Shown piece after piece: positions 22,725 through 30,045 of a stretch of DNA of 64,000 nucleotides (positions are counted from its first letter, which is position 1; every line of letters starts with the position of its first letter). Under the pieces are notes generated by a model. It had not been told where the DNA came from. It saw only the letters and a list, made by a program, of their open reading frames with translations, and searched no databases. The translations under genes were made by a program, and so were the position numbers. This DNA comes from Mesorhizobium sp. M3A.F.Ca.ET.080.04.2.1 (lineage in GTDB: Bacteria > Pseudomonadota > Alphaproteobacteria > Rhizobiales > Rhizobiaceae): the NCBI RefSeq assembly GCF_003952525.1, contig NZ_CP034451.1:1674001-1738000 (forward strand). Direction: 5' to 3'.

Positions 22725-24158
22725 TCAGCGGTGCTTGGCGAGGATGTCCGCCAACACCGCAACGCCGCGCCGCAACGCTTCCGCGTCGAGACCCGCATAT
22801 CCCATGATGAAGCCCGCCGTCTCGGGCCGCGGCTCGGTCGGATCATAGAGCGGCGATACCGGATAGAGCCCGATCCCGGCAGCACGTGCGTCGGCCATGA
22901 TCGCTGGCTCGCCTGCGGAATCGATGCCGTTCATCCAGGCCACGACGTGCAGGCCTGTGTCGGCTCCGGCGACCGTAACACCCGCACCAAGATGATCGGT
23001 CAGAGCCTGCAGCAGGACCGCCCTTCGCTCGGCGTTCTTCCTGCGGATGCTGCGGACGTGGCGCTCATAGGCGCCACTCGCCAGAAGGTCGGCCAACACG
23101 TCCTGTTCCAGCATCGGCGCATGCCGGTCGGTCAGACGCTTCGCCTCGGGGAACGCCCGGGCCAGGCTTGCCGGGACGACGAGATAGCCGAGCCGCAGAG
23201 TGGGCGAAAGCGTCTTCGACAGCGTGCCGACATAGATGACTGCGTCGGCGTCGAGCGTCTGCAGCGGCGGGATCGGGGAAATGTCGTGACGGTATTCGCC
23301 ATCATAGTCGTCTTCGACGATGTAGGCGCCCGTTGCCTTTGCCCAGGCCAGGAGGGAACGCCGTCGCGTCGCCGACAGCACGCCGCCGATCGGGAACTGG
23401 TGCGAAGGGGTCACATAGGCCAGGCGGGCCGGCGGCAAGGCATCCGTCCTTAGCCCGTCGCCGTCCACCGGAACGGGAACAGCGCAGCCACCCGCCGCCA
23501 CGAAGGCATTTCGGGCCAGCAGATAGCCTGGGTTCTCAATCGCGAACGAATCGCCGGGATCGAGCAGCAGCCGCGCGCAAAGGTCGAGCCCTTGCTGCGA
23601 GCCGTTGACGACGACGATCCTGTCCGGCGTGCAACTGATGCCGCGGGCTCGCCAGAGGTAGCCCTGCAGCGCGTTGCGCAGAACGGCGGATCCCCGCGGA
23701 TCACCGTAGCGCAGCCGCGCACCGCGCCGGAGAATGGCCTTGTTCGACGCCCGCCGCCAGGCCAGCACCGGGAAGTCCGCTCCGGACAGGTCGCCATAGC
23801 GGAAATCCGCAACTCTGGCCGGCTGCTGTTCGGCCGGCGCAGGCAAGGCCAGCAGTCGGCGCGCGAATGCCGAGACGTTGCGGGGTTGGGCGGCCGCGGC
23901 GGGCGCTTCCACCGACGACGGCATCTCCAGTCCCGGAGCCACGATCGCTCGCGCTCCATGCCGGACGATCAGGTAGCCTTCGGCGGCGAGCTGGCCATAG
24001 GCTGCCGTCACCGTGGTTCGGGACGCGCCCCATTCGGCCGCAAAAGCCCGTGTCGACGGCAGCCGGTCGCCGGGCCGGTAGCCGCCGCCGTGGATCTGCT
24101 GCTTGATCGCCGCGATGATACGCCGCGCGACACCGCCGTCCTGCTGCAACTGGACCAC
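22725..24158 (-). CDS. MocR-family (GntR/aminotransferase) regulator
   Basis: This 477-residue protein has an N-terminal winged helix (VARRIIAAIKQQIHGGGYRPGDRLPSTRAFAAEWGASRTTVTAAYGQLAAEGYLIV) fused to an aminotransferase-like domain. The latter carries VVNGSQQGLDLCARLLLDPGDSFAIENPGY, VTPSHQFPIGGVLS, YIVEDDYDGEYRHD and the PLP Lys in VGTLSKTLSPTLRLGYLV. MocR proteins such as PdxR, GabR and TauR sense PLP or amine ligands. I place the start at a GTG (24158), because AAGGA lies 5 bases upstream and the domain begins directly after it. Longer readings would run into the divergent gene. It probably controls that gene, an FMN-binding PaiB-like protein. Confidence 0.88.
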   Translation of the reverse strand: MVQLQQDGGVARRIIAAIKQQIHGGGYRPGDRLPSTRAFAAEWGASRTTVTAAYGQLAAEGYLIVRHGARAIVAPGLEMPSSVEAPAAAAQPRNVSAFARRLLALPAPAEQQPARVADFRYGDLSGADFPVLAWRRASNKAILRRGARLRYGDPRGSAVLRNALQGYLWRARGISCTPDRIVVVNGSQQGLDLCARLLLDPGDSFAIENPGYLLARNAFVAAGGCAVPVPVDGDGLRTDALPPARLAYVTPSHQFPIGGVLSATRRRSLLAWAKATGAYIVEDDYDGEYRHDISPIPPLQTLDADAVIYVGTLSKTLSPTLRLGYLVVPASLARAFPEAKRLTDRHAPMLEQDVLADLLASGAYERHVRSIRRKNAERRAVLLQALTDHLGAGVTVAGADTGLHVVAWMNGIDSAGEPAIMADARAAGIGLYPVSPLYDPTEPRPETAGFIMGYAGLDAEALRRGVAVLADILAKHR

Positions 24159-24234
24159 CGAAATCCTTCGAAACTGGATATTTTCAGCAAGCCAGCCTTC
24201 GGGCATCTTCACTGGCAATGCAAGGAGTTTCGTC
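24159..24234. promoter_or_regulatory. Divergent control region between the MocR and PaiB-like genes
   Basis: These 76 bases hold two direct copies of ACTGG (24173 ACTGGATA and 24211 ACTGGCAA, 38 bases apart). Several MocR regulators bind direct repeats containing CTGGA, so these are candidate binding sites. Promoters of both genes must lie here. Confidence 0.35.
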
Positions 24235-24858
24235 ATGTACACACCGCCTGCCTTCCGCGACGACGACAGCGAGAGCCTCAGGACGACGATCCGCGCGGCG
24301 CGGCTGGCGACGCTGGTCACCGCCACGGCGGACGGGCCGCTGGCGACGCCATTGCCGCTTTTGCTCGCCGAGAAGGAGGGTGAACAAGGCACGATCTACG
24401 GCCATGTCGCGAAGGCAAATCCACAATGGCGCGTTCCGCCGCTTGGCGACGGCCTGGCAATTTTCATGGGGCAGGACGCCTATGTGACGCCGGCGTGGTA
24501 CCAGACCAAGCAGGAAACCGGAAAGGTGGTGCCGACCTGGAACTATGTCGCCGTCCACGCTTACGGCCCGATCGAATTCTTCGAGGATGTCGACAGGCTG
24601 CTCGACATCGTCACCCGCCTGACCGATCTGCATGAGAGCGGGCGCGCCTCGCCGTGGGCCGTATCGGATGCGCCGGCGGATTTCATTCAGTCGCAGTTGC
24701 GCGGGATTGTCGGGCTGCGCATGCCGATCACCAGGCTGGAAGGCAAGCGCAAGATGAGCCAGAACCGCAACGCGGCCGATCGCGCCGGCGTCCTCGCGGG
24801 CCTGGCAGCGAGCGACCGGCCTTCGGACCGTGAGGTCGCGCCACTGATCCCAGTATGA
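24235..24858 (+). CDS. PaiB-like FMN-binding protein
   Basis: This 207-residue protein is of the 'FMN-binding negative transcriptional regulator' family. It begins MYTPPAFRDDDSESLRTTIRAARLATLVTA, the signature of PaiB relatives. It continues with the split-barrel core (GTIYGHVAKANPQW, FMGQDAYVTPAWYQTKQETGKVVPTWNYVAVHAYG) and the tail helix (QSQLRGIVGLRMPITRLEGKRKMSQNRNAADRAGVL). The family name comes from Bacillus PaiB. Many members are probably flavin-dependent oxidoreductases or flavin-binding proteins. AAGGAG lies 7 bases before the ATG. A LysE-type exporter gene follows after 25 bases in the same direction. Confidence 0.9.
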   Translation: MYTPPAFRDDDSESLRTTIRAARLATLVTATADGPLATPLPLLLAEKEGEQGTIYGHVAKANPQWRVPPLGDGLAIFMGQDAYVTPAWYQTKQETGKVVPTWNYVAVHAYGPIEFFEDVDRLLDIVTRLTDLHESGRASPWAVSDAPADFIQSQLRGIVGLRMPITRLEGKRKMSQNRNAADRAGVLAGLAASDRPSDREVAPLIPV

Positions 24859-24883
24859 ACGCCGGGTCCCAAGCGAATCTATC

Positions 24884-25534
24884 ATGCCGCATCTGACCCA
24901 GTTCGCCTTGTATTTCGCGGCCGCGCTCCTGCTCGCCGTCACGCCTGGCCCGGGTGTTTTCTACGTCGCCGCGCGCACGCTCGCCGGAGGACGCGCGGAA
25001 GGCATTGCCTCCAGTTTCGGCACTGGGCTCGGCGGCATGGTCCACGTGCTGGCCGGCAGCCTTGGTGTTTCCGCGATCGTGCTGGCAAGCGCGGAGCTGT
25101 TCACGGCGCTGAAGCTGATGGGTGCCGTCTACCTCGTCTGGCTCGGCTTCCGCACCTTCCAGTCCGCCCGCCAGGAGGCGAAAACAGCGCTTGACGGCGG
25201 CGCGCCGACGCCGGCGGTCGGCGCGCGGCGGGCGTTTCGCGAAGGGGTGCTGGTCGAAGCGCTGAACCCGAAGACGGCCGCCTTCTTCCTGGCCTTCATT
25301 CCGCAATTCGTGAGTCTGGAGGCAGGCCGCGTTGCGTTGCAGTTCATGCTTCTCGGCTTTATCTCGGTAACGCTCAACACCCTTGTCGACGTGGTGGTCG
25401 CTTTTGTGGCGAGCCGCGTCCGGGAAGGCGCGGCCGGACGCTCCGGCGTCATCCGACGGCTGCGCGAGGCTTCCGGCGGCGCGATGATCGCACTCGGCGT
25501 CGGCCTTGCGATCGCCAGGCGCCCCGCTCTTTGA
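24884..25534 (+). CDS. LysE/RhtB-family amino acid exporter
   Basis: This 216-residue inner-membrane protein has six predicted helices. The first, LTQFALYFAAALLLAVTPGPGVFYVAARTLAGG, contains the family's conserved TPGP loop. SSFGTGLGGMVHVLAGSLGVSAI, LMGAVYLVWLGFRTFQSARQ and LVEALNPKTAAFFLAFIPQFV are also family marks. The substrate cannot be told from sequence (amino acid, homoserine lactone or related amine). Being downstream of the PaiB-like gene and across from the MocR regulator suggests a role in disposing of an amino compound. Confidence 0.88.
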   Translation: MPHLTQFALYFAAALLLAVTPGPGVFYVAARTLAGGRAEGIASSFGTGLGGMVHVLAGSLGVSAIVLASAELFTALKLMGAVYLVWLGFRTFQSARQEAKTALDGGAPTPAVGARRAFREGVLVEALNPKTAAFFLAFIPQFVSLEAGRVALQFMLLGFISVTLNTLVDVVVAFVASRVREGAAGRSGVIRRLREASGGAMIALGVGLAIARRPAL

Positions 25535-25964
25535 TTGCCACCACCGCAGAAATGAATACCGAGGTTCCCCTCCCTCCTGGCCAACCAAACGGCCGGTCTT
25601 GCTGAGGCCTATTGCCTCAAAAAAATTTTTGCTGCCTTCGGGAATAAATCGCCATCAGCCTCGGTCTTCTGTTGTCGAGGACCTGCCGGTCGAGGTCGAA
25701 GGAACGTCACGTTGCCAGGTCGCCATGTCATAGGGCTGATGAGGCGTCCGCGCGCACCCGGCCGCGCGACCGCCATATTCCAGCTGGGTTCTCGTGAGCG
25801 CATCGGCATGGATGCATTGTTCTGGTCCAGTGCGATTGACATTGATGAGACATGTGCCTTCACATTCCTCGCCGCTGGCGACCAGGCGCGTTCCTGGCGG
25901 GTACGCTCGCGAGGCAGAACCGCCCTATGAGCATTCGGCGCGAGGCGCTCATGACGGTGCAGCA
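25535..25964 (+). other. Leader region of the ECF sigma operon, 430 bases
   Basis: Apart from the ECF-type promoter at 25640-25668, this stretch would form a leader of nearly 300 bases. It holds a second possible promoter (TTGACA near 25834, 17 bases, TTCACA). Short reading frames on both strands look like chance; I recognise no product. Confidence 0.45.
25640..25668 (+). promoter_or_regulatory. ECF-type promoter of the sigma/anti-sigma operon
   Basis: GGGAATAA (25640-25647), 16 bases, GTCTT (25664-25668), preceded by an A/T tract (AAAAATTTTTGCTGCCTTC). The same two boxes with identical spacing and a similar A/T tract recur at 27518. The likely reading is autoregulation by the ECF factor encoded downstream. 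Confidence 0.65.
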
Positions 25965-26507
25965 ATGCTGAACAATGATGCGCGGGCCGCTCGTTTCAGC
26001 GAGGTCGTGATCCCGCATCTTTCCGACGCGCTTGCACTTGCCCGCTGGCTGACGGGTAACGGCACGGACGCCGAGGATGTGGTGCAGGACGCTTGCATGA
26101 AAGCCCATGCCAGCATTGCCACCTTTGCCGGCGGCAATGCTCGCGCCTGGCTCCTGACGATCGTGCGCAATTCATCCTATACGTGGCTGGCACGCAATCG
26201 TCCCCACAGCATCGTCTCAGTCGGCGACCTCGGCGATCTTGACGAGGTGAGCGCCGCGCACGCCACCGATGTAGCTGACAGTCAAAGCCCGGAGGCGAGT
26301 CTGATCGCCAAGGCCGATACGGCGGCCCTGGAAGCGGCAATCGCCGCCTTGCCGCAGCCATTCCGCGAGACACTCGTTCTGCGTGATATCAATGGCCTCG
26401 CCTACCGGGACGTGGCAGCCGTGCTCGGTGTGCCGATCGGAACGGTCATGTCGCGGCTGGCACGAGCACGCAGCCTGCTGATCTCTGACCTTGGGAGGGC
26501 GCAATGA
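25965..26507 (+). CDS. ECF-family RNA polymerase sigma factor
   Basis: This 180-residue sigma factor has region 2 (FSEVVIPHLSDALALARWLTGNGTDAEDVVQDACMKAHASIATFAGGNARAWLLTIVRNSSYTWLARN) and region 4 (ALEAAIAALPQPFRETLVLRDINGLAYRDVAAVLGVPIGTVMSRLARARSLL) joined by an acidic linker. It lacks region 3, as ECF factors do. The ATG at 25965 (MLNNDARAARFSEVV) is the best start, since longer readings add a non-conserved leader. It overlaps the anti-sigma gene by ATGA. Matching promoter boxes before this operon and before the 27.6 kb cluster suggest both are its targets. Confidence 0.92.
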   Translation: MLNNDARAARFSEVVIPHLSDALALARWLTGNGTDAEDVVQDACMKAHASIATFAGGNARAWLLTIVRNSSYTWLARNRPHSIVSVGDLGDLDEVSAAHATDVADSQSPEASLIAKADTAALEAAIAALPQPFRETLVLRDINGLAYRDVAAVLGVPIGTVMSRLARARSLLISDLGRAQ

Positions 26508-27346
26508 GCACCCACAATGACGGATTGCCCGAGGATGCCGCCGGAATGAAGCTGATGCTGAACGCACTAGTCGATGGCGAGCTTGATGCAGCTTCGGCGA
26601 TGGCTGTCGAGCGACGCATCGCCGCCGATCCAACTCTGGCTGCCGAGCATGCCCGCATCGTTGCCGTGCGGGGAGCGGTTGGCGGCCTCGCAAAACCGGT
26701 CGTCAGCGAGGGATTCAACGCCCGCATCGCGGCCATCGGCGCGGGGAGCAATGTGCACGCGTTGCGGCCACAGGCCGCGCAGACACGGCAGAAAGCCTCT
26801 CGACCGAGCTGGTCAAGACGCGGCTTCGGCTCATTCGATTGGCGAGCCATGGCTGCCTCGATCATGGTCAGCGCGGTGCTGGCCAGCGGCGCCACACAGT
26901 GGGCAATGCAGCGCGGTGCGCCCGACAGCTTCGCCGCCGGGGTAGCCAGCGGCCATCGGCGCAGCCTCTTGGCGGAAAGCCCCGTGGATGTCGTCTCGTC
27001 GGACCGGCACACGGTGAAGCCCTGGCTGGACGCGAGGCTTGGCGTTTCCCCACCCGCGCCGGACCTCGCGAAGGATGGATTTGCGCTTGTCGGCGGTAGA
27101 GTAGAGGTCATCGACGGCCGGCCGGTGCCGGCGCTCGTCTACCGCCACCGCGAGCATCTGATCACCGTGGCCACCGAGCCGCAAAGTGGGGGCACGGCAA
27201 CAAGCCCGGTCGACCTTTCGGCCGGTGGCTTCTCGCTGGTGCAATGGAGCGACGGCGCGTTCTCGTATTGGGCGATCTCCGACATGGAACGGCCAGAGCT
27301 CGACGCGTTCGCGGCCCGCTTTCGCGCTGCGGTCGCCGGCAGCTGA
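26504..27346 (+). CDS. Membrane anti-sigma factor
   Basis: This 280-residue protein is translationally coupled to the ECF factor. The N-terminal part (MKLMLNALVDGELDAASAMAVERRIAADPTLAAEHARIVAVRGAV) is the helical anti-sigma domain of the RskA/RsiW type without the HxxxCxxC zinc motif. A single membrane span lies near residues 115-135 (FDWRAMAASIMVSAVLASGATQWAM). The periplasmic part contains GFALVGGRVEVIDGRPVPALVYRHREHLITVATEP and WSDGAFSYWAISDMERPELDAFAARFRAA, a fold seen in related anti-sigmas with a transmembrane sensor. There are no cysteines in the sensor part, so direct thiol redox sensing is unlikely. Confidence 0.88.
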   Translation: MSTHNDGLPEDAAGMKLMLNALVDGELDAASAMAVERRIAADPTLAAEHARIVAVRGAVGGLAKPVVSEGFNARIAAIGAGSNVHALRPQAAQTRQKASRPSWSRRGFGSFDWRAMAASIMVSAVLASGATQWAMQRGAPDSFAAGVASGHRRSLLAESPVDVVSSDRHTVKPWLDARLGVSPPAPDLAKDGFALVGGRVEVIDGRPVPALVYRHREHLITVATEPQSGGTATSPVDLSAGGFSLVQWSDGAFSYWAISDMERPELDAFAARFRAAVAGS

Positions 27347-27517
27347 CTTTATCCCACCAGCCAGGCAGCGGACGTCGGAGCAGCCCTCAAGCCGCGAAGC
27401 GTGTCTGCCATGCCGCGCGCGGAGGTCCGGCTGCCCCGGCCCTGCGCCGATCGAGGCCCAATACGGCCATCGGTACCCCCGAATTCCGCCAGTCCAAAAT
27501 ATTTTTCGCAGCATCCC

Positions 27518-27546
27518 GGGAATAAGCGACGGCCGGACCGGGTCTT
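27518..27546 (+). promoter_or_regulatory. ECF-type promoter of the DUF680-MBL-TPR cluster
   Basis: GGGAATAA (27518-27525), 16 bases, GTCTT (27542-27546), with an upstream A/T tract (AAAATATTTTTCGCAGCATC). Both boxes and the spacing are identical to the site at 25640. The predicted start leaves a leader of about 55 bases to the DUF680 ATG. Confidence 0.7.
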
Positions 27547-27607
27547 GCTGTGTAGCGCGGCCATCCTCCCAAGGCCCGCATCAACCCAACCCGGAAGGAT
27601 TACGACT

Positions 27608-27826
27608 ATGAAGAGAACCGTCTTCACCCTTGCCGCCATCATCTTCGCCACCGGCAGCGCCCTTGCCGGCAGCGATCACTATGACGCCAACAACGCCCAG
27701 CCGGTTGCGGCGGTCGATACCACCCGTACAGGTTCCCTCGCGAAGCCTGAAATTGCCCGCCACCGCCCGACGACGGCGGTCAAGCCTGCTCCGGAAGAGC
27801 CCGGTCAGGGCATTTGGGGCCGCTAG
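27608..27826 (+). CDS. DUF680-family small exported protein
   Basis: This 72-residue protein has a signal peptide (MKRTVFTLAAIIFATGSALA), then GSDHYDANNAQPVAAVDTTRTGSLAKPE and the terminal GQGIWGR. The GSDHY start of the mature chain and the glycine-tryptophan end are the DUF680 pattern, a family found mainly in Mesorhizobium. The mature peptide of about 50 residues is polar and probably disordered. GGAAGGA precedes the ATG. It is the first gene after the second ECF-type promoter, so it should be strongly induced with the sigma factor. The role is unknown. Confidence 0.85.
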   Translation: MKRTVFTLAAIIFATGSALAGSDHYDANNAQPVAAVDTTRTGSLAKPEIARHRPTTAVKPAPEEPGQGIWGR

Positions 27827-27903
27827 GCCCGGGGGACCCGGCAAGACGGGCCCTTCGCCATCTCTCGCACCCATGAATTTGTAGACACTAGAGGAGACTT
27901 CCG

Positions 27904-28875
27904 ATGTTCAACATGACACGCCGCATGGTGCTTGGATCCGCGGCGGCCGCGGCCGCCTTCGGCATCGCCGGCAAACTGGAATTCGCACCCGCCGCCATCG
28001 CAGAAACCCCGGTCGAGCCGCTGGTCGGCTTCTACAAATACAAGGTCGGCTCCCTCGAGGTCACCGCCATCTATGACGGCATCTGGCGCAAGCCGCACGA
28101 TCCGGCCTTCATCAAGGACGTCTCGGTCGACGAGACCAAGGCGGCGCTTGCCAAGGCCGGGCTGACCACCGAATTCATGCCGATCCCGCTCACCGTGGTC
28201 GTTCTGCAGATGAAGGGCCGCACGATCATGATGGATGCCGGCTCCGGCGTCGGCCAGTGGCAAGCCAACGCCACGCATCTGCCGGCCAACATGAAGGCCG
28301 CGGGCATCGACTACAAGGCGATCGACACCATCATGATCTCGCATTTCCACCCTGACCACGTCTGGGGCCTGATGGAGAAGAGCACCAGCGGGCCGGTGTT
28401 CCCGAATGCCGAGCTGATCGTCAACGCCGCCGAATACAACTGGTGGACCGATCCGAGCCGGCTGGCCAAGCTGCCCGAGGGGCGCAAGCCGGCGGGCAAA
28501 CGCATCGCCGAGAACTTCCCGAAATGGAAGAACTGGAAGCTCGTCGAGGACGGCACGGAAGTGGTGCCCGGCATCCGCATCATGGCGGCGCCCGGCCACA
28601 CGCCTGGCCACTCGGTCTACCATGTCGACGCCGGCGCCGAGCAGTTCCTCGTCTCGGCCGACACCATGTACGTGCCGGCGCTGCTCGCACCGCATCCCGA
28701 ATGGCAGGGCGCTTACGACCAGGACGGGCCGATGGCGATCTCCACGCGCCACAAGATCATGGACCAGGTGATTGCCGACAAGCTTCGCATCTGCGGCTCG
28801 CACTTCCCGTTCCCTGGCACCGGCAGCTTCGTCAAGGACGGCAACGCCTATGCCTTCACCCCGACCCGGATCTGA
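27904..28875 (+). CDS. Tat-exported metallo-beta-lactamase-fold hydrolase
   Basis: This 323-residue protein starts with a twin-Arg leader (MTRRMVLGSAAAAAAFGIAGKL). It therefore folds in the cytoplasm, probably with metal bound, before export. The MBL metal site is ISHFHPDHVWGLME (HxHxDH). The further ligands lie in APGHTPGHSVYHV and SADTMYVP, and the last His is probably in CGSHFPFPGTG. Relatives include quorum-quenching lactonases and uncharacterised periplasmic MBL proteins of rhizobial ECF regulons. The substrate is unknown. It lies 77 bases after the DUF680 gene, with a G/C-rich hairpin-forming stretch between them. Confidence 0.9.
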   Translation: MFNMTRRMVLGSAAAAAAFGIAGKLEFAPAAIAETPVEPLVGFYKYKVGSLEVTAIYDGIWRKPHDPAFIKDVSVDETKAALAKAGLTTEFMPIPLTVVVLQMKGRTIMMDAGSGVGQWQANATHLPANMKAAGIDYKAIDTIMISHFHPDHVWGLMEKSTSGPVFPNAELIVNAAEYNWWTDPSRLAKLPEGRKPAGKRIAENFPKWKNWKLVEDGTEVVPGIRIMAAPGHTPGHSVYHVDAGAEQFLVSADTMYVPALLAPHPEWQGAYDQDGPMAISTRHKIMDQVIADKLRICGSHFPFPGTGSFVKDGNAYAFTPTRI

Positions 28876-28906
28876 ACCAGATCACGAACAGAAAGCGACA
28901 ACTCCA

Positions 28907-29368
28907 ATGAAACATCCACTTTTCGCGGTACTCGGCACCATAGCGGTGCTGACCGCGGCCCCGATCGCCATCACTGTGCCGGCCTTTGCCGTCGACGACA
29001 TCGAAGGCGCCGATGCGCCTGACCTGACGGCGGTGAAGGCCAAGATCGAGGCCAAGGACTACATGGGCGCTTTGGCCGATCTCCGCGACCTGGCACAGGA
29101 CACCCAGCAAGCCGACGTCTACAATCTCCTCGGCTTCACGCTGCGCAAGACCGGCGATTACCAGAGCTCGCTCACCTACTACACCAAGGCGCTGGAGCTT
29201 AAGCCCGACCACAAGGCGGCCCGCGAATATCTGGGCGAGCTCTATGTCGAGACCGGCGACTTTGCCAAGGCCGACGAGCAGCTGGCTTCGCTGCAGAAGC
29301 TCTGCCCGGCCGGCTGCGAGGAACTGTCCGACCTCAAGCATGCCATCGACACCAAAGTGACCAAATAG
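28907..29368 (+). CDS. Exported TPR-repeat protein
   Basis: This 153-residue protein has a signal peptide (LFAVLGTIAVLTAAPIAITVPAFA, cleavage near residue 28) and about three tetratricopeptide units. One is AKDYMGALADLRDLAQDTQQADVYNLLGFTLRKTGDYQSSLTYYTKALELKPDHKAAREYLGELYVETGDFAKADEQLASLQKL. Near the end CPAGCEELSDLKHAI carries a CxxxC pair that could form a disulfide in the periplasm. Such proteins usually act as adaptors. It follows the MBL gene by 31 bases. The stop codon lies in the first copy of a tandem 17-base duplication. Confidence 0.88.
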   Translation: MKHPLFAVLGTIAVLTAAPIAITVPAFAVDDIEGADAPDLTAVKAKIEAKDYMGALADLRDLAQDTQQADVYNLLGFTLRKTGDYQSSLTYYTKALELKPDHKAAREYLGELYVETGDFAKADEQLASLQKLCPAGCEELSDLKHAIDTKVTK

Positions 29369-29403
29369 GGTGGGTGACCAAATAGGGCGCCGGCGGGCGC
29401 CCT
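29357..29403 (+). repeat. Tandem duplication and hairpin at the TPR gene end
   Basis: GTGACCAAATAGGG occurs at 29357-29370 and again at 29374-29387 (17-base period). It duplicates the last codons and stop of the TPR gene. The second copy runs into an 8-bp stem (AGGGCGCC/GGCGCCCT, 29384-29403) with no T-run, so it is probably a 3'-end stabiliser. Confidence 0.7.
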
Positions 29404-29462
29404 GCAGCGGAGCCGGCGTTATCCTCCCTCGCGTCGGTTCCGCTCGACATCAAACGCGTTCG

Positions 29463-29500
29463 GCGCGTCTTGCGCATTCGGCGAGACGCGCGCGTTTTTT
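29463..29500 (+). terminator. Terminator-like hairpin before doxX
   Basis: GCGCGTCT (29463-29470) pairs with AGACGCGC (29484-29491), then GCG and six T. It ends 19 bases before the DoxX start, so transcripts from the upstream genes must read through it to reach doxX. Confidence 0.7.
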
Positions 29501-29519
29501 CGAAAGATTGGAAGCCACC

Positions 29520-30020
29520 ATGACATCGACCAAACTTGCCGAGAACTCCTACGCGAAGGACGTCATCCTGCTTGTCGGGCGGCTTCTGCTGGCCCTGATC
29601 TTCGTGCATGAGGGTCTGCAGCTTGCGACCCATTTCGAGGGCGCCGAGAAGGCCATGGCCGCGCTCGGCGTCGGCGCGCCGCTGCTGCTGGCCACGATTG
29701 CCCTGCAACTCGGCGCCGGCCTGTCGGTGGCGGTGGGAATCCTGACGCGACTCGGCGCCATCGGGCTCGGCCTGTTCTGCCTGACGACGGCGAGCCTCTT
29801 CCACACCAACTTCGCCAGCCAAAACGAACTCCTGCATTTCGAGAAGGACCTCGCCATCGCCGGCGGCCTGTTCGTCCTCGCGCTCAGCGGCGCAGGCACA
29901 ATATCCTTGGACACGCTCTTGAAGGGCCTTCTGGACACGGCACGCGGGATGGATACGTCGAACAGGTCGTCGCAGAGCGATCGGCAATCGTCGGTGGGTG
30001 AAACCAAACTCCCCTTTTAG
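29520..30020 (+). CDS. DoxX-family membrane protein
   Basis: This 166-residue inner-membrane protein has four helices. The first, DVILLVGRLLLALIFVHEGLQLATHF, has the family's Arg and Glu positions, followed by PLLLATIALQLGAGLSVAVGILTRLGAIGLGLFCLTTASLFHTNF, and ENELLHFEKDLAIAGGLFVLALSGAG with the conserved 'EKDLA' before the last helix. DoxX proteins are linked to respiratory or detoxifying complexes and often appear in stress-induced ECF regulons with MBL or DUF692/DUF2063 proteins. GGAAG lies before the ATG. A terminator-like hairpin just upstream implies attenuated expression relative to the MBL-TPR genes. Confidence 0.87.
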   Translation: MTSTKLAENSYAKDVILLVGRLLLALIFVHEGLQLATHFEGAEKAMAALGVGAPLLLATIALQLGAGLSVAVGILTRLGAIGLGLFCLTTASLFHTNFASQNELLHFEKDLAIAGGLFVLALSGAGTISLDTLLKGLLDTARGMDTSNRSSQSDRQSSVGETKLPF

Positions 30021-30045
30021 TTGGACGCTTCCAACGGGATGCCGT

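Noticed and set aside
25609..25965. 118-codon minus frame over the sigma operon leader
   Set aside because: It runs antisense across the ECF promoter, with a composition typical of chance frames.
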